Positions 1 through 11,230 of a DNA stretch of 64,000 nucleotides are shown piece after piece. This DNA is from Deinococcus sp. JMULE3. Its GTDB lineage: Bacteria; Deinococcota; Deinococci; Deinococcales; Deinococcaceae. Positions within the stretch are counted from its first letter, which is position 1. Every line of letters starts with the position of its first letter. Under the pieces are notes generated by a model. The model did not search any database. It was not told the DNA's origin and saw only the letters and a program-made list of their open reading frames with translations. A program made the translations under genes and the position numbers. Location: assembly GCF_013337115.1 (NCBI RefSeq), contig NZ_SGWE01000004.1:682001-746000 (forward strand), in the 5' to 3' direction.

Positions 1-699
1 ACGGAGGGCATCGTGAGTAGCACCGCCCGGCAGATCCCGATCGGGTTCGGCGGGGTCAGCGGGCAGGGCATCACGCAGAAGGCCATTCAGACGGACGCGG
101 CGATCAACCCGGGCAACAGCGGGGGGCCGCTGCTGGACAGCGGTGGGCGGGTGATCGGCATCAACACGCAGATCTACTCCCCGGCGGGTCAGGGGGGCGG
201 CGTGGGCCAGAGTGCCGGGGTTGGTTTCGCCATTCCGATCGACACGGCAAGGAACCTCCTGCCCAGGCTGCAGGCGGCGCAGGGGGGCGAGGTGAACGCG
301 CCGGACATCGGCATCCGGGGTGGGCTGGCGGTGCAGAGTCGCCAGGGTCTGCTGCCGGTGGGCCTGAGTGTGCTGTCCAGTGCCGGGAAGCGGCAGCTGG
401 GCCTGCCGGATCAGGGACTGGTGGTGGGGCAGGTCCTGCCGGGCACCCCGGCGGCCCGGGCGGGACTGCGGGCGGGCACCGAGCGGCAGCAGTTCCGGGG
501 GGGGTTGATCCTGCTGGGCGGGGACGTGATCACCCGCGCGGACGGCGAACCGGTGGACGCGCTGGAGGACCTGCAGGCGGCGCTGATCGACAAGAAGGAG
601 GGGGACACCGTGACGCTGACGGTGGTTCGGGGCGAGGCGACGCGTGAGGTACAACTGACGCTGGACGCTTCGTCGTTCACGGTCCGCACCGGGCAGTGA
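1..699 (+). CDS. HtrA/DegP-type serine protease, C-terminal part (5' end outside window)
   Basis: The open frame runs in from the window edge, so the N-terminus (signal or anchor, catalytic His and Asp) is missing. The visible part has the trypsin-like serine motif GNSGGP, with the catalytic Ser at visible residue 40, preceded by the family's [10 protein letters not shown] strand. A PDZ domain follows at about residues 135-225 ([19 protein letters not shown], then [13 protein letters not shown]). HtrA proteases degrade or refold misfolded envelope proteins. The stop TGA overlaps the GTG start of the next gene by four bases, so the two are probably co-translated. A GTG at base 13 is internal, because family homology continues upstream of it. 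Confidence 0.93.
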   Translation, partial: TEGIVSSTARQIPIGFGGVSGQGITQKAIQTDAAINPGNSGGPLLDSGGRVIGINTQIYSPAGQGGGVGQSAGVGFAIPIDTARNLLPRLQAAQGGEVNAPDIGIRGGLAVQSRQGLLPVGLSVLSSAGKRQLGLPDQGLVVGQVLPGTPAARAGLRAGTERQQFRGGLILLGGDVITRADGEPVDALEDLQAALIDKKEGDTVTLTVVRGEATREVQLTLDASSFTVRTGQ

Positions 700-1820
700 T
701 CCACTCCTCCGGGGTGGCGCAGGCCGCGTGGGAACACCTGCGCGCCGATGACCGCGCGTGGCTGCTGGCCCTGGCTGCGCGGGCGGGCGCGGGAGGCGTG
801 GCGCTGGTGGGCGGCGCGGTGCGGGACGCGCTGCTGGGCGAGACGCCCCAGGACCTGGACGTGGTCATCCCGGAGGCCGACGTGGAGGCTCTGGCCGCCG
901 CGACGGGCCTGCCGTTCGTGTTCCACCCGGCGTTCGGGAACGCCACGGTGACCCTCCCGGATGGCCGGGCGGTCGATCTGGTGCGGGCGCGGCGGGAGTC
1001 GTACCCGGTGCCGGGCGGGAACCCCGTGCCGCTGCCGGGCACACTGGCGGATGACCTGCGACGGCGGGATTTCGCGTTGAACGCGCTGGCGCTGCACCTC
1101 TCCCCCACCGGGGCGCGGACGCTGCTGGACGAGGTGGGGGGCCTGGACGACCTGCGCGCGCGGGTGCTGCGGCCCCTGCACGCCGGGTCGTTCCACGAGG
1201 ATGCCAGTCGGCTGGTGCGGGGCGCGCGGCTGGCGGCGCGGCTGGACCTGCGCGCCCACCCGGACCTGCTGGCCCAGGTGCCGGACGCGCTGGCGGTGGC
1301 GGACCGGACGCCGCGCCTGTGGGCGGAAGTGCGTCTGCTGCTGCACGAGCCCAGGCCGGGCCGCGCGGCGGGCGTGCTGCGCGACTGGGGTGCCGGGGCG
1401 CTGCTGCCGGACACGGCGCTGCTGGACGCCCTGGACGCCCGCCGCGACGCGAGCGCAGACGTGCCGTTCACGGCGTACGCGGCAGCGCTGCTGCACGCCG
1501 CCCCCGACCCCGGTGTGCTCGCGGGGCGCCTGAGCCTGGGCGACCGCCCCGCCGCGCTGCTGCACCGCGCGCTGTCCGACACGCCGTTCCCCGACGGCAC
1601 CCCGGAACGCGAGTTGCGCGCCCTGCTGCGCCCGGACGCGTACCCGCCGCTGACCGGGCGGGACGTGCTCGCGCTGGGCGTGCCGCCGGGCCGGGGCGTG
1701 GGCGAGGCGCTGGGTCACCTCGCCGCGCTGCGCCGCGCCGGGCAGGTCCGCAGCCCCGACGACGAGCGCGCGGCGCTGAAGGCATTCCTGACGACGAAAG
1801 GCCCGCACGTCAGCCTCTAG
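696..1820 (+). CDS. CCA tRNA nucleotidyltransferase / poly(A) polymerase family
   Basis: This 374-residue class II nucleotidyltransferase adds all or part of the 3'-terminal CCA of tRNA. The N-terminal head has the GGAVRD motif (about 39-44), the paired metal-binding acidic residues in DLD (about 53-55) and the [12 protein letters not shown] motif near residue 125. The C-terminal tRNA-binding body is present. The GTG start overlaps the upstream protease stop, and no better start lies within the conserved region. CC-adding and A-adding activities are known to be split between two related proteins in Deinococcus radiodurans. Which activity this copy has cannot be decided from sequence alone. 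The tRNA gene in this window already encodes its CCA, so repair of damaged ends is a likely duty. Confidence 0.9.
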   Translation: MIHSSGVAQAAWEHLRADDRAWLLALAARAGAGGVALVGGAVRDALLGETPQDLDVVIPEADVEALAAATGLPFVFHPAFGNATVTLPDGRAVDLVRARRESYPVPGGNPVPLPGTLADDLRRRDFALNALALHLSPTGARTLLDEVGGLDDLRARVLRPLHAGSFHEDASRLVRGARLAARLDLRAHPDLLAQVPDALAVADRTPRLWAEVRLLLHEPRPGRAAGVLRDWGAGALLPDTALLDALDARRDASADVPFTAYAAALLHAAPDPGVLAGRLSLGDRPAALLHRALSDTPFPDGTPERELRALLRPDAYPPLTGRDVLALGVPPGRGVGEALGHLAALRRAGQVRSPDDERAALKAFLTTKGPHVSL

Positions 1821-1831
1821 AATGCCGGGGT

Positions 1832-2455
1832 ATGGGTCTCATCTCTCTGCTGTCCAGCGATCCGCTGGCGTTCCTGATCGTGGCGGCCGCGCTGCTGCTG
1901 TCGCTGGCCTTTCACGAGTTCGCGCACGCCTGGACCGCCGACCGGCTGGGCGATCCCACTCCGCGCCGTTTCGGGCGGGTGACGCTGAATCCCATCAATC
2001 ACCTTGACCCGATCGGGTCGCTGCTGCTGCTGTTCGCGCCGTTCGGGTTCGCGCGGCCCGTGCCGATCAACCCGAACAACCTGGGCCGCTGGGGCACCCT
2101 CTGGACGGCGGCGGCGGGCCCGCTGAGCAACCTGCTGATCGCGCTGGTGTGCGTGGGCATCATCGCGGTCGTGCCGCGCGAGACGCTGCTGGCGGGCGGC
2201 ACGCTGTCCACCTTCCTGTTCACGGTCCTCAGCGTGAACCTGGGCTTGGCGATCTTCAACCTGCTGCCCATTCCGCTGCTGGACGGCAGCCGCATCGTGG
2301 GTGGGCTGGTGCCGTCGCTGGGGCGCAGTCTCGCGCAGTTCGAGGCGCAGCCGTTCAGCTTCGTGATCGTCATGGTGTTCATCTTCCTGTTCAGCGACCA
2401 GCTGGGCCAGCTGATCGCCACGATCCGCAACGGACTGCTGAGCGTCGTGCTGTAA
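1832..2455 (+). CDS. Site-2 protease family (M50) membrane zinc metalloprotease
   Basis: This 207-residue polytopic membrane protein has the two M50 zinc motifs. HEFAH lies at residues 28-32 in the first hydrophobic helix, and the [10 protein letters not shown] motif (Asp151) lies in a later helix. Family members cut substrates within the membrane, often anti-sigma factors, but this short form has no PDZ domain and its substrate is unknown. The ATG lies 11 bases after the preceding stop. The stop codon TAA abuts repeat element copy A. The start was chosen because the hydrophobic N-terminal helix begins directly after it. Confidence 0.9.
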   Translation: MGLISLLSSDPLAFLIVAAALLLSLAFHEFAHAWTADRLGDPTPRRFGRVTLNPINHLDPIGSLLLLFAPFGFARPVPINPNNLGRWGTLWTAAAGPLSNLLIALVCVGIIAVVPRETLLAGGTLSTFLFTVLSVNLGLAIFNLLPIPLLDGSRIVGGLVPSLGRSLAQFEAQPFSFVIVMVFIFLFSDQLGQLIATIRNGLLSVVL

Positions 2456-2588
2456 TAAGGACTCCGGTTGAAAGGTTTGCAAAAACTTTCAACCCGAGCG
2501 GAGCGAGTAGGAGACAAACGGGTTCCGGGCGTGGAGTTGGCAGATCGGTGATTTTCCGATCTGTTAACGAAACAAACGGAATCCGTAT
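2455..2588 (+). repeat. MITE-like intergenic repeat, copy A (134 bp)
   Basis: The element is bounded by imperfect 12-base terminal inverted repeats (ATAAGGACTCCG on the left, CGGAATCCGTAT on the right). Inside are two hairpins. One is GGTTGAAAG / CTTTCAACC (perfect 9-bp stem). The other is CAGATCGG / CCGATCTG (perfect 8-bp stem). Related copies lie at 11230-11308 and 32909-33044. The left end sits on the stop codon of the M50 protease gene. Confidence 0.85.
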
Positions 2589-2606
2589 AACCCCGCCGGA
2601 CACGGG

Positions 2607-2641
2607 GCGGGCCGGAGGGTGCACTGTCACCTCCGGCCCGC
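2607..2641. terminator. Bidirectional hairpin between converging genes
   Basis: A perfect 12-bp stem (2607-2618 with 2630-2641) closes an 11-base loop. It lies between the end of the M50 protease / repeat and the convergent hemolysin III gene. There is no long T-run, so termination efficiency is uncertain. Confidence 0.6.
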
Positions 2642-2657
2642 TTCCTGCTGTCCCGCC

Positions 2658-3302
2658 TCAGCCCAGGTGGAACATCATGGCGACGTGCGCGCCAGTCCCG
2701 GCGAGGACGAACAGGTGCCAGATCTCGTGGAAGCCGAACACGCCGGGGCGCGGATTCCAGCGTTTCGTGCCGTAGATGACAGCCCCGATGGAGTACAGCA
2801 CGCCGCCCGCCGCCAGCCAGAACAGCGCGCCGGGGCTGAGGGTGTAGATGAACTTGGGCATGAACAGCAGGGCCAGCCAGCCCATCCCGAGGTACAGCGC
2901 GGTGCTGATCCAGCGTGGCAGGCGCATGGTGACGAGTTTCAGGACGATCCCGCTCAGGGCGATGCCCCACACCAGCCACAGCACGGCGTCGCGCCACACG
3001 CCGTCCAGGCCGTAGTACGCCACCGGGGTGTAACTGCCCGCGATGAGCAGAAAGATGCCCGCGTGGTCGAGTTTGCGCAGCCACAGCAGCCCGCGTTCCG
3101 TGGGGCGGAAGGAGTGGTAGCTGGCGCTGGCGGCGTACAGGGCGACCATGCTGACGCTGAACACCACGAACGGCCACAGGGTCAGCCCGCGGGAGTGCGC
3201 CCACGTCAGCAGCGGCCCCAGCACGATCAGCGCGGCGAGCGCGCCGCCCCAGTGGGTCAGGGCGTTCACGGGTTCGCGGGGGGCGGTGAGCAGGCGCTTC
3301 AT
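2658..3302 (-). CDS. Hemolysin III family / YqfA-type seven-helix membrane protein
   Basis: This 214-residue integral membrane protein of the hemolysin III / PAQR-like family has about seven hydrophobic helices. Family signatures are a Ser and His pair in SASYHSF (after the second helix), the KLDHAGIF motif, and [19 protein letters not shown] near the C-terminus. The His and Asp residues are the proposed metal site of this fold. The ATG at 3302 is preceded by an AAGGTGG ribosome-binding site. The upstream in-frame extension to 3359 has no such support. Despite the name, hemolytic activity is not implied, and the role in this organism is unknown. Confidence 0.88.
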   Translation of the reverse strand: MKRLLTAPREPVNALTHWGGALAALIVLGPLLTWAHSRGLTLWPFVVFSVSMVALYAASASYHSFRPTERGLLWLRKLDHAGIFLLIAGSYTPVAYYGLDGVWRDAVLWLVWGIALSGIVLKLVTMRLPRWISTALYLGMGWLALLFMPKFIYTLSPGALFWLAAGGVLYSIGAVIYGTKRWNPRPGVFGFHEIWHLFVLAGTGAHVAMMFHLG

Positions 3303-3393
3303 ACCGTCCACCTTACGCCCCGGACATGATGACAGTCTGTCAGCTGGGACGGAGTGCAAGTGCGCCCCGCCCCAGCCCGGTCACCGATTCGCC

Positions 3394-4908
<1,515 letters not shown>

Positions 4909-4972
4909 TCACGCCGGGCCGCAAGGTGACCGTGTCCATGCCACCTGACCGCCCGCGCCCGCCCCGGCCCCC

Positions 4973-5001
4973 TTGCACGCCTGTCGGGTGCGTGCTACAT
5001 T
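4973..5001 (+). promoter_or_regulatory. Promoter of tRNA-Ala
   Basis: TTGCAC at 4973-4978 and TACATT at 4996-5001 are separated by 17 bases. A TG dinucleotide sits one base before the -10 (extended -10). The predicted start site is about 8 bases before the mature tRNA. Confidence 0.7.
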
Positions 5002-5012
5002 CCCTCTCGCCT

Positions 5013-5091
<79 letters not shown>

Positions 5092-5098
5092 CGAAGAA

Positions 5099-5123
5099 GT
5101 CCACCGGAAACGGTGGGCTTTTT
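5099..5123 (+). terminator. Rho-independent terminator of tRNA-Ala
   Basis: The stem GTCCACCG / CGGTGGGC (one T-G wobble) closes a GAAA tetraloop and is followed directly by TTTTT. This is the clearest intrinsic terminator in the window. The bases from 5124 to 5287 after it hold no recognisable gene. Confidence 0.9.
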
Positions 5124-5287
5124 GCTGTGCCGCGCCGCTGCCGGAGGGTCACGGTCGGCGGCGTGGGCGCGGCGTGCAGGAAGAGTCGCAGCCCGTGATC
5201 GTCGCCGCATGCAGAGGGCTTGAGGGTCTCCCCGGTGCCTCTGCAGCGAGTGAAGCGAGCAGCTGAAAACCGACCTGAATGCCCCGG

Positions 5288-5722
5288 TCAGTCCCGGATG
5301 AGTCGGGACGCGCAGGAGAGGTACGCGCGCCAGGGCTCCAGCGCGCCCATCACCGGGCGGGGTGGGCGGTGCAGGGTCACGAGGCCCTCGCGGTAGGTGG
5401 GGCCGTGGCGGGCGGCGATCCAGGTTTCGTGGGCGTGCAGCGCGGCGCGCAGGTGCAGGCGGCCCTCGGTGGCGGGCACGGTGCGGCCACCGCGCGTGAA
5501 GGTCTGGGTGCGGCGGTTGAAGTGCAGCAACTCGCCGGGCAGCAGCAGGGTCAGTCCGGCGGAGTGCAGGCTGAGGCCGTCCAGGGTGTAGCGGCTGCTG
5601 CCGTGCGGGGTGGGGGTCTTGCAGAAGCCGCGCAGGGTCAGGTCGCCCTGGCGGGCGTCGAGGCCCAGGAACCAGAACTGGGCGGTCAGCGGGCAGCGTC
5701 TAAGGGTGTGGAACCTTGCCAT
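5288..5722 (-). CDS. Unknown protein divergent from the zinc operon
   Basis: A 144-residue protein I do not recognise. It is rich in Arg, His and Thr, with no signal peptide, no clear membrane helix and few cysteines. It is divergent from the CobW gene, with only 31 bases between start codons. The Zur-like palindrome at 5728-5749 starts six bases upstream of its ATG. There is no ribosome-binding site, so the mRNA may be leaderless. From the shared operator I infer that it belongs to the zinc-starvation response, but the sequence itself gives no functional motif. Confidence 0.7.
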
Positions 5723-5754
5723 ATTATTGATAATAGAATATCGTTATCAGGCTA
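5716..5754 (+). promoter_or_regulatory. Zur-like operator overlapping the promoter of the zinc block
   Basis: TGATAAT (5728-5734) and GTTATCA (5743-5749) form an inverted repeat with an 8-base centre, in the style of Fur/Zur family sites. TTGCCA (5716-5721) and TATCGT (5739-5744), 17 bases apart, make a promoter whose -10 lies inside the palindrome. Transcription would begin near the ATG at 5754. The AT-rich patch stands out from its surroundings. Assignment to Zur rather than Fur rests on the genes downstream. Confidence 0.72.
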
Positions 5755-6809
5755 TGTTCACTCCTGAGTCACTTTCCGTTCCCATCACCGTCCTGTGCGG
5801 CTTTCTCGGCGCCGGGAAGACCACCCTCCTGAACCACCTGCTGACGCAGACGAACGGTCAACGCGTCGCCGTGATCGTGAACGAATTCGGCGCCGTGAAC
5901 ATCGACGCCAGCCTCGTCGTGAAGACCGACGAGCAGACCATCGAACTCAGCAACGGCTGCATCTGCTGCACGCTGCGCGGCGACCTGCTGCACGCCGTGA
6001 ACGACCTGCTGGCCACGCGCGACCTGGACGCCATCCTGATCGAATCGACCGGCATCGGCGAACCCCTGCCCATCGCGCAGAGCTTCTGCCTGACGCCCGA
6101 AGAACTGGAGATCGAACCCGAGGAAGGCCAGCCCGCCATCCCCGACCTGCTGGGCCGCGTGCACGTGGACGCCATGATCACCGTCGTGGACAGCGCCCAG
6201 TTCTTCCCGCTCTGGAACCGCCAGGACACCATCCCCGGCGACGACTTCGAACGCGGCTTCGGGGAACTGCTGGCCGAACAGCTGGAATTCGCGGACATCG
6301 TCGTGCTGAACAAACTCGACCTGGCCGCGCCCGACGACGTGCGGCAACTGCGCGACCTGATCCGCATCACCAACCCCCGCGCCCGCGTGCTGGAAGCCAC
6401 GCGCGGCGTTCTGCCCGCCGAGGCACTCCTGAACACTGGCCTGTTCGACTTCGACCACTCCAGCCAGCTCGACGCCTGGATGGCCGAACTGGAAAAAGAG
6501 CACACCCCGGAATCCGAGACCTACGGCCTGGGCACCCACATCTTCCGCAGTGAGCAGCCCTTCGACCCCGACATGCTGAACGAGGCGCTGACGCTGGGCC
6601 TGCCGCGCAACGTGATCCGCAGCAAAGGCTGGGTGAATCTGGGCAATGGCGTGGCGACCCTCTGGAACCACACCGGGCGGCAACTGGCGCTGGAGACGGC
6701 GGGCGAGTGGCTGAGCCCGGACGAGGCCTTCAGCGAACTGGTGTTCATCGGGCACGACCTCGACCCGGACGCGCTGGATCAACTGCTGAACCGCGCGTTG
6801 CGCGCCTGA
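5754..6809 (+). CDS. CobW/ZNG1-type zinc-metallochaperone GTPase
   Basis: This 351-residue member of the G3E GTPase family has the Walker A motif GFLGAGKTT at residues 16-24, the metal-binding CxCC motif (NGCICC, Cys69, Cys71, Cys72), an ESTGIGEP switch segment and the guanine-specificity motif NKLD near 185. The C-terminal CobW domain occupies about 250-350. In this family, zinc-regulated members hand zinc to client enzymes when it is scarce. The ATG at 5754 has no ribosome-binding site and sits where transcription is predicted to start, so the transcript is probably leaderless. It heads the cluster with the L28 paralogue and znuABC. Confidence 0.9.
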   Translation: MFTPESLSVPITVLCGFLGAGKTTLLNHLLTQTNGQRVAVIVNEFGAVNIDASLVVKTDEQTIELSNGCICCTLRGDLLHAVNDLLATRDLDAILIESTGIGEPLPIAQSFCLTPEELEIEPEEGQPAIPDLLGRVHVDAMITVVDSAQFFPLWNRQDTIPGDDFERGFGELLAEQLEFADIVVLNKLDLAAPDDVRQLRDLIRITNPRARVLEATRGVLPAEALLNTGLFDFDHSSQLDAWMAELEKEHTPESETYGLGTHIFRSEQPFDPDMLNEALTLGLPRNVIRSKGWVNLGNGVATLWNHTGRQLALETAGEWLSPDEAFSELVFIGHDLDPDALDQLLNRALRA

Positions 6810-6876
6810 CCGCACCTGCGGAACGTGCGCCGGTGAACCTTCCCCCCACCCCCAATTGTGATAAGGAGAAATCAAT

Positions 6877-7122
6877 ATGAGTCGTGAATGCTACCTGACC
6901 GGCAAGAAGAACCTCGTGGTGAACAGCGTCACCCGGCGCGGCAAGGCCCGCGCACAGGGCGGCGTGGGCCGCAAGGTCACCGGCGTGACCAGACGCGTGC
7001 AGCGCGCCAACCTCCACAAGCGTGCCATCCGCGAGGGCGGCGTCACGAAGACCGTCTGGCTCAGCGCGAACGCCCTGCGCACCCTCAGCCGCGGCCCGTA
7101 CCAGGGCATCGAACTGCTGTGA
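6877..7122 (+). CDS. rpmB: 50S ribosomal protein L28, cysteine-poor (zinc-independent) form
   Basis: This 81-residue L28 begins with the usual N-terminus ([14 protein letters not shown]) followed by a basic tail. It has a single cysteine, so it lacks the paired CxxC zinc-binding knuckles of the zinc form. A strong ribosome-binding site (AAGGAG) precedes the ATG. Its place between the CobW GTPase and znuA is the classic arrangement in which a zinc-free ribosomal protein replaces the zinc-containing one during starvation, freeing zinc. The stop codon overlaps the GTG start of znuA, indicating translational coupling. Confidence 0.93.
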   Translation: MSRECYLTGKKNLVVNSVTRRGKARAQGGVGRKVTGVTRRVQRANLHKRAIREGGVTKTVWLSANALRTLSRGPYQGIELL

Positions 7123-8048
7123 CGCGCCCCCACCTCCTCCTGCCCGCGCTGCTGCTCGCCGCGTGCGCCGCACCCACGGCGCAGGCCGCGCCCCTGCAGG
7201 TCAGCGCGACCACCACGATCATCGCGGACTTCGTGAAGGCCGTCGGCGGCACCCGCGTCAGCGTGAACGTCATCGTGCCGCCCGGCGGGGACACCCACAC
7301 CTTCCAGCCCAGCACCGGCGCGATCCGCGAACTCGCCCGCAGCCGCACCCTGTTCGCGAACGGCGCGGGCCTGGAACCCTGGCTGCCCAAACTGAAGGCC
7401 AGCGCGCCCAAAGTGCCCGTGCAGGAACTCACGGCGGGCCTGAAACTCCATGCCGCCGATGAAGGCGAGGACCACGCGGACGCCGGGCACGACGCGCACG
7501 ACGACCATGGTGCGCTCGACCCGCACGCGTGGTGGGACGCCACCCTGGCCGCCGGGTACGTGAAGAACACCCAGGCGGCCCTGACCCGCCTCGACCCCGC
7601 CGGGAAGGCCACGTACGCGAAGAACGCCGCCGCGCACCTGAAAGCCATCAGCGCCGCCGACGCCTACGCGAAGAAACAGTTCGCCACGGTCCCCGCCGCG
7701 CAGCGCGTCCTCGTGACCAACCACGACAGCCTCCACTACCTCGCCGAGCGGTACGGGCTGCGCCTGATCGGCGCCGTCATTCCGGGCCTGAGCACCGAAC
7801 GGGAACCCAGCGCCCGCGAACTCGCCACCCTGACCCAGACCATGAAGAAGGCCGGGGCGAAGGTCATCTTCACGGAGAACACCGTGAACGCCCGCCTCGC
7901 CCAGACGCTCGCCCGCGAAACCGGCGCCCGCATCGCCCCCGCGCTGTACACCGACGCCCTGGGACCCAAAGGCAGCGGCGGCGAGACGTACCTCAAGGCG
8001 TTCCGGACGAACGTGGACATCATGGTGAAAGCGCTGAAAACGCGCTGA
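7119..8048 (+). CDS. znuA: Zinc ABC transporter substrate-binding lipoprotein
   Basis: This 309-residue cluster A-I metal-binding protein has a lipoprotein signal ending in LLLAAC (Cys16). Ligand candidates include His in GGDTHTFQP and in LDPHAWWD, plus the [11 protein letters not shown] region with its acidic ligand. A His/Asp-rich loop at about residues 110-135 (several HxxDxxH-like repeats) is typical of zinc rather than manganese binders. The GTG start overlaps the rpmB stop. An ATG-initiated alternative would cut into the signal peptide. A G-rich repeat (8049-8175) separates it from znuC. Confidence 0.9.
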   Translation: MTRPHLLLPALLLAACAAPTAQAAPLQVSATTTIIADFVKAVGGTRVSVNVIVPPGGDTHTFQPSTGAIRELARSRTLFANGAGLEPWLPKLKASAPKVPVQELTAGLKLHAADEGEDHADAGHDAHDDHGALDPHAWWDATLAAGYVKNTQAALTRLDPAGKATYAKNAAAHLKAISAADAYAKKQFATVPAAQRVLVTNHDSLHYLAERYGLRLIGAVIPGLSTEREPSARELATLTQTMKKAGAKVIFTENTVNARLAQTLARETGARIAPALYTDALGPKGSGGETYLKAFRTNVDIMVKALKTR

Positions 8049-8175
8049 GGCAGGAGGGAGTGGGTTGTGGGTCGTAGGAAGTGGGTTGTGGGGATGGTCT
8101 GCCTGAGGCGATAACGTTCCGGGCAGGCCGGGTCGGATAGACCGAACCCGCTCGCTCCCACTGCCCACAACCCAT
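8049..8175. repeat. G-rich palindromic repeat with quadruplex-forming runs
   Basis: GTGGGTTGTGGG-type units occur twice on the + strand (about 8057-8098), and their complement (CCCACTGCCCACAACCC) occurs near 8156-8173, giving a large imperfect hairpin. The left arm carries at least four GGG runs with short loops, a G-quadruplex pattern. A related element lies at 30143-30266. It sits between znuA and znuC. Confidence 0.65.
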
Positions 8176-8225
8176 TTTTGATTCTGCGCTCGCAACATCA
8201 CCGCGTGGGGAGGTATGCTGGTCTG

Positions 8226-8948
8226 ATGCTGGGCGTCGAGAACCTGACAGTCAAATACGGCCCGCAGACGGCCCTGGAGAACGCCAGCGTCCGCTTCGAG
8301 GCTGGAACGTTCAGCGCGATCATCGGCCCGAACGGCGCGGGCAAGAGCACCCTCCTGAAGACCCTGGTGGGCCTGCTGCCCGACCACGCGGACGCCGTGC
8401 GCTTCGACCCCGGCCACAGCGCCCGCTCGTGCATCAGTTACGTGCCGCAGCAGCAGACGCTCGACTGGGCCTTTCCCGTGACCGTGTGGGACGCCGCCAT
8501 GATGGGCCGCACCGGCCGCCTGGGCTGGCTGCGCTGGCCCGGCCGCAAGGACCGGCAGATCGTGGAGGACGCCCTGAAGGAAACCGGCGTGTACGACCTG
8601 CGCGGCCGGCACATCGGGGCGCTGTCCGGCGGGCAGCGGCAGCGGGTGCTGCTGGCCCGCATGCTGGCCCGCCAGGGGCACCTGCTGCTGCTGGACGAAC
8701 CCCTGACCGGCGTGGACGCCGCCACCCAGGAAACCCTGATGGCCCTCCTGCGAAGGCAGGCTGACAAGGGCCGCGCCGTCGTGATGGTCACGCACGACCT
8801 CGAACAGGCGCGGCGCTGGTGCGACCACCTCGTGCTCGTGAACCGCCGCGTGATCGCCGACGGCACGCCCGAACAGGTGTACACCACGCAGAACATCGAG
8901 GCGACGTTCAGCACCAGCTTCCTGGGCCACACGCACGCCGAGGCGTGA
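8226..8948 (+). CDS. znuC: Zinc ABC transporter ATP-binding protein
   Basis: This 240-residue ABC ATPase energises zinc uptake with ZnuA and ZnuB. It has Walker [10 protein letters not shown] at residues 35-43, a Q-loop (YVPQQQ), signature LSGGQ near 133, Walker B LLLLDEP near 155-161 and the switch histidine in VTHDLEQ. The ATG at 8226 is preferred over the upstream in-frame TTG at 8178 because the ATPase fold begins directly after it. Confidence 0.92.
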   Translation: MLGVENLTVKYGPQTALENASVRFEAGTFSAIIGPNGAGKSTLLKTLVGLLPDHADAVRFDPGHSARSCISYVPQQQTLDWAFPVTVWDAAMMGRTGRLGWLRWPGRKDRQIVEDALKETGVYDLRGRHIGALSGGQRQRVLLARMLARQGHLLLLDEPLTGVDAATQETLMALLRRQADKGRAVVMVTHDLEQARRWCDHLVLVNRRVIADGTPEQVYTTQNIEATFSTSFLGHTHAEA

Positions 8949-9024
8949 GGTCGACGGGCGATGGTTGAAAGATGATGGATGACACACCCGGCCTGACCAC
9001 CTTCCCGCACCTCCGAGGCTTCCC

Positions 9025-9834
9025 TTGCACCTGCTGACCGACCCCCTGCAATTCGACTTCTTCACCCGCGCGCTGCTCGCCGTGGTGCTCGTCAGCGTCC
9101 TGTGCGCCCTCGTCGGCGCGTGGGTCGTGCTGCGCGGCCTGAGTTACATCGGGGACGCCATGAGCCACGCCGTGTTCCCCGGCATCGTCGGCGCGTTCCT
9201 CATGAAAGGCAACCTGCTCGTCGGCGCGCTCATCGCCGCCGTCCTCACCGCGCTCGGCATCGGCGCCATCGGGCGGCGCAGCGGCCTGAAACAGGACAGC
9301 GCCATCGGCATCGTGTTCGTCGGCATGTTCGCGCTGGGTATCGTCATGCTGTCGCGCGCCCCGACCTTCACCACCGACCTCAGCAACTTCCTGATCGGCA
9401 ACCCCCTCGGCGTCACGCCCGCCGACCTGTGGGGCGCACTGGCCGTCACCGTCGTCGTCGGCGGCATCCTGACCGCCATCCAGAAGGAACTCCTGCTCGC
9501 CTCCTTCGACCCGACCGAGGCGCGCGCCGTCGGCCTCCCCGTGCGCCGCCTGGAGAGCCTGCTGCTGATCCTGATCGGCCTCGTCGTCGTGCTGACCGTG
9601 CAGCTGGTCGGGACGACCCTCAGCGTCAGCCTGCTCATCACGTCCAGCGCCGCCGCGCGCCTCCTGGCCCGCAGCCTCAAGAAGATGATGCTCCTCGCCG
9701 CCGCGCTCGGCACCGTCGGCGGCGTGACGGGCCTGTACCTCAGCTACTACCAGGACACCGCCCCCGGCGCGACCATCGTCCTCGTGAACACCGCCATCTT
9801 CCTGGCGGCGCTGGCGCTGCGCAGGCGGGAGTGA
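9025..9834 (+). CDS. znuB: Zinc ABC transporter permease
   Basis: This 269-residue permease of the ABC-3 family has about eight membrane helices. The family hallmark [20 protein letters not shown] lies near residues 38-57. A cytoplasmic coupling segment ([17 protein letters not shown]) and C-terminal helices follow. The start is a TTG placed just before the first hydrophobic stretch. It lies 76 bases after znuC, in the same direction, and closes the zinc block. Confidence 0.92.
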   Translation: MHLLTDPLQFDFFTRALLAVVLVSVLCALVGAWVVLRGLSYIGDAMSHAVFPGIVGAFLMKGNLLVGALIAAVLTALGIGAIGRRSGLKQDSAIGIVFVGMFALGIVMLSRAPTFTTDLSNFLIGNPLGVTPADLWGALAVTVVVGGILTAIQKELLLASFDPTEARAVGLPVRRLESLLLILIGLVVVLTVQLVGTTLSVSLLITSSAAARLLARSLKKMMLLAAALGTVGGVTGLYLSYYQDTAPGATIVLVNTAIFLAALALRRRE

Positions 9835-9842
9835 GGGCAGGT

Positions 9843-10383
9843 ATGGCTGCACCTGAGGCGCTGACGACCCTCAACGTGCGCGAGCAGTGGCAGGCCGCCT
9901 TCTCGCACCTGCAACCCGCCTACGATCAGCTGGCCGCAGACGAAGTGTTCAGCGAAAACGGTATTCCCGGCCTGTATTTTCTGGCTGAAATGCTGTTCGC
10001 GCACTACATCGAACTGCTTCTCCGACTCCCTATCTCTCGTGGCAGAAACGCGGCTCTGCATGCGGCGTTCGCCTTCGTGGATCGCCTGCTGACCTCACCG
10101 GATGTACAGCGTCATTGGCCTGGGCCAGATCGGGATCATGGAAGGACGGGAGCCCTGGTGGTACCAGCGAGCGCTCCCCTTCGGCAGCCCGATCTTGAAC
10201 ACGCACGCCCGCCGAGTTGGCGACCTGGGCTGGGAAGCGGCGACCGAGGCTCCATCACCACTGCCCGTTCCTCCCGTGGATTACCACGACCTGTTCGGCA
10301 TCCGGGAGTGTATCGTGCAACTCCTGCACGCTGAGGGGATCACTCTGGCTGACCTGCCCGACCCGTCCGACCGGACGTCCTGA
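9843..10383 (+). pseudogene. Frameshifted gene, unknown function
   Basis: Two overlapping frames seem to be halves of one protein of about 180 residues. The first begins at ATG 9843 and reads sensibly to around 10100 (MAAPEALTTLNVREQWQAAF... FVDRLLTSPD). The second begins in the next frame at 10102 (YSVIGLGQIGIMEGREPWW...) and ends at 10383. The acidic, aromatic second half with a repeated short-helix pattern recalls small immunity-type families such as DUF7674, but I cannot confirm this. The switch point is near 10099-10110 and does not lie in a long homopolymer. It may be a decayed gene or a sequencing slip. Confidence 0.6.
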
Positions 10384-10417
10384 GCCGAATCCTCTCCCCT
10401 GCCGTACCCTGTGCGTC

Positions 10418-11230
10418 ATGACGACTTTGCAGCGGTTCACGGGGAAGACGGTGCTCATCACGGGGGCGGGGGGTGGGATCGGCGCGGCCCTGGCGCACCG
10501 GTATGCGGCCGAGGGGGCGCGGGTCGCGGTGAACGACGTGAACGCGGCGGCGGCACAGGCGGTCGTGGGCGCCCTGACGGCGGCGGGCGCGCAGGCGCTG
10601 AGCGTGCCGGGCGACGTGAGCGTGCAGGAGGGCGTGGAGGCGATCTTCGCGGCGACCGAGGCTCATCTCGGGCCGGTGGACGTGCTCGTGAACAACGCGG
10701 CGCTCACGAGTGACCAGCGGCACTTCCTGGACGCGGACGAGGCGTGGTGGGACCTGTTCCTGCGCGTGAACCTCAAGAGCGTGTTCCTGTGCAGCCACCG
10801 GGCGGCGCGGGGCATGGCGACGCGGCGGCGCGGCGTGATCCTGAACGTGTCGAGCGGCGGCGCGACCCGTTCGCACCGGGGGTTCACGTCGTACGACGCG
10901 GCCAAGGGCGGCGTGGAGGCGTTCACGCGGGCGCTGGCGCTGGACATGGCCCCGTACGGCGTGCGCGTGAACGGGATCACGCCGGGGTTCATCAACACGT
11001 ACGGGCTGGAAGGTGAGGATCTGGCGCAGCGGGAGAAGACCGTGCCGCTGGGCCGCTACGGCACGGCCGAGGACCTGACGGGCGCGGCGGCGTTCCTCGC
11101 GTCGGACGACGCGGCGTACGTGACGGGGCAGTTCGTGGTCGTGGACGGTGGGGTGCTGGTGCAGCAGCGCAGCGCGAACGTGGACACCTTCCCCCTCAGC
11201 AACTTCCCGGACGTGCCCGCCGAGGGGTGA
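10418..11230 (+). CDS. Short-chain dehydrogenase/reductase (SDR)
   Basis: This 270-residue classical SDR is NAD(P)-dependent. It has the cofactor motif TGAGGGIG at about 14-21, the NNAA structural motif, the catalytic Ser in NVSSGG, Tyr159 and Lys163 in YDAAK, and the PG motif after the active site. An Asp at the end of the second strand (VNDVN) favours NAD+. The substrate is not predictable. TACCCT ends eight bases before the ATG at 10418, suggesting a leaderless mRNA, and the longer in-frame extension upstream lies in the preceding gene's territory. The stop codon abuts repeat copy B. Confidence 0.9.
   Translation: MTTLQRFTGKTVLITGAGGGIGAALAHRYAAEGARVAVNDVNAAAAQAVVGALTAAGAQALSVPGDVSVQEGVEAIFAATEAHLGPVDVLVNNAALTSDQRHFLDADEAWWDLFLRVNLKSVFLCSHRAARGMATRRRGVILNVSSGGATRSHRGFTSYDAAKGGVEAFTRALALDMAPYGVRVNGITPGFINTYGLEGEDLAQREKTVPLGRYGTAEDLTGAAAFLASDDAAYVTGQFVVVDGGVLVQQRSANVDTFPLSNFPDVPAEG

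Noticed and set aside
2658..3302. Calling the hemolysin III family protein a toxin
   Set aside because: The family name is historical. The sequence shows only a seven-helix membrane protein with conserved His/Asp.
5728..5749. Reading the palindrome as an iron (Fur) box
   Set aside because: The half-sites would fit Fur as well, but every gene downstream concerns zinc. Zur is the better assignment, and this remains untested.
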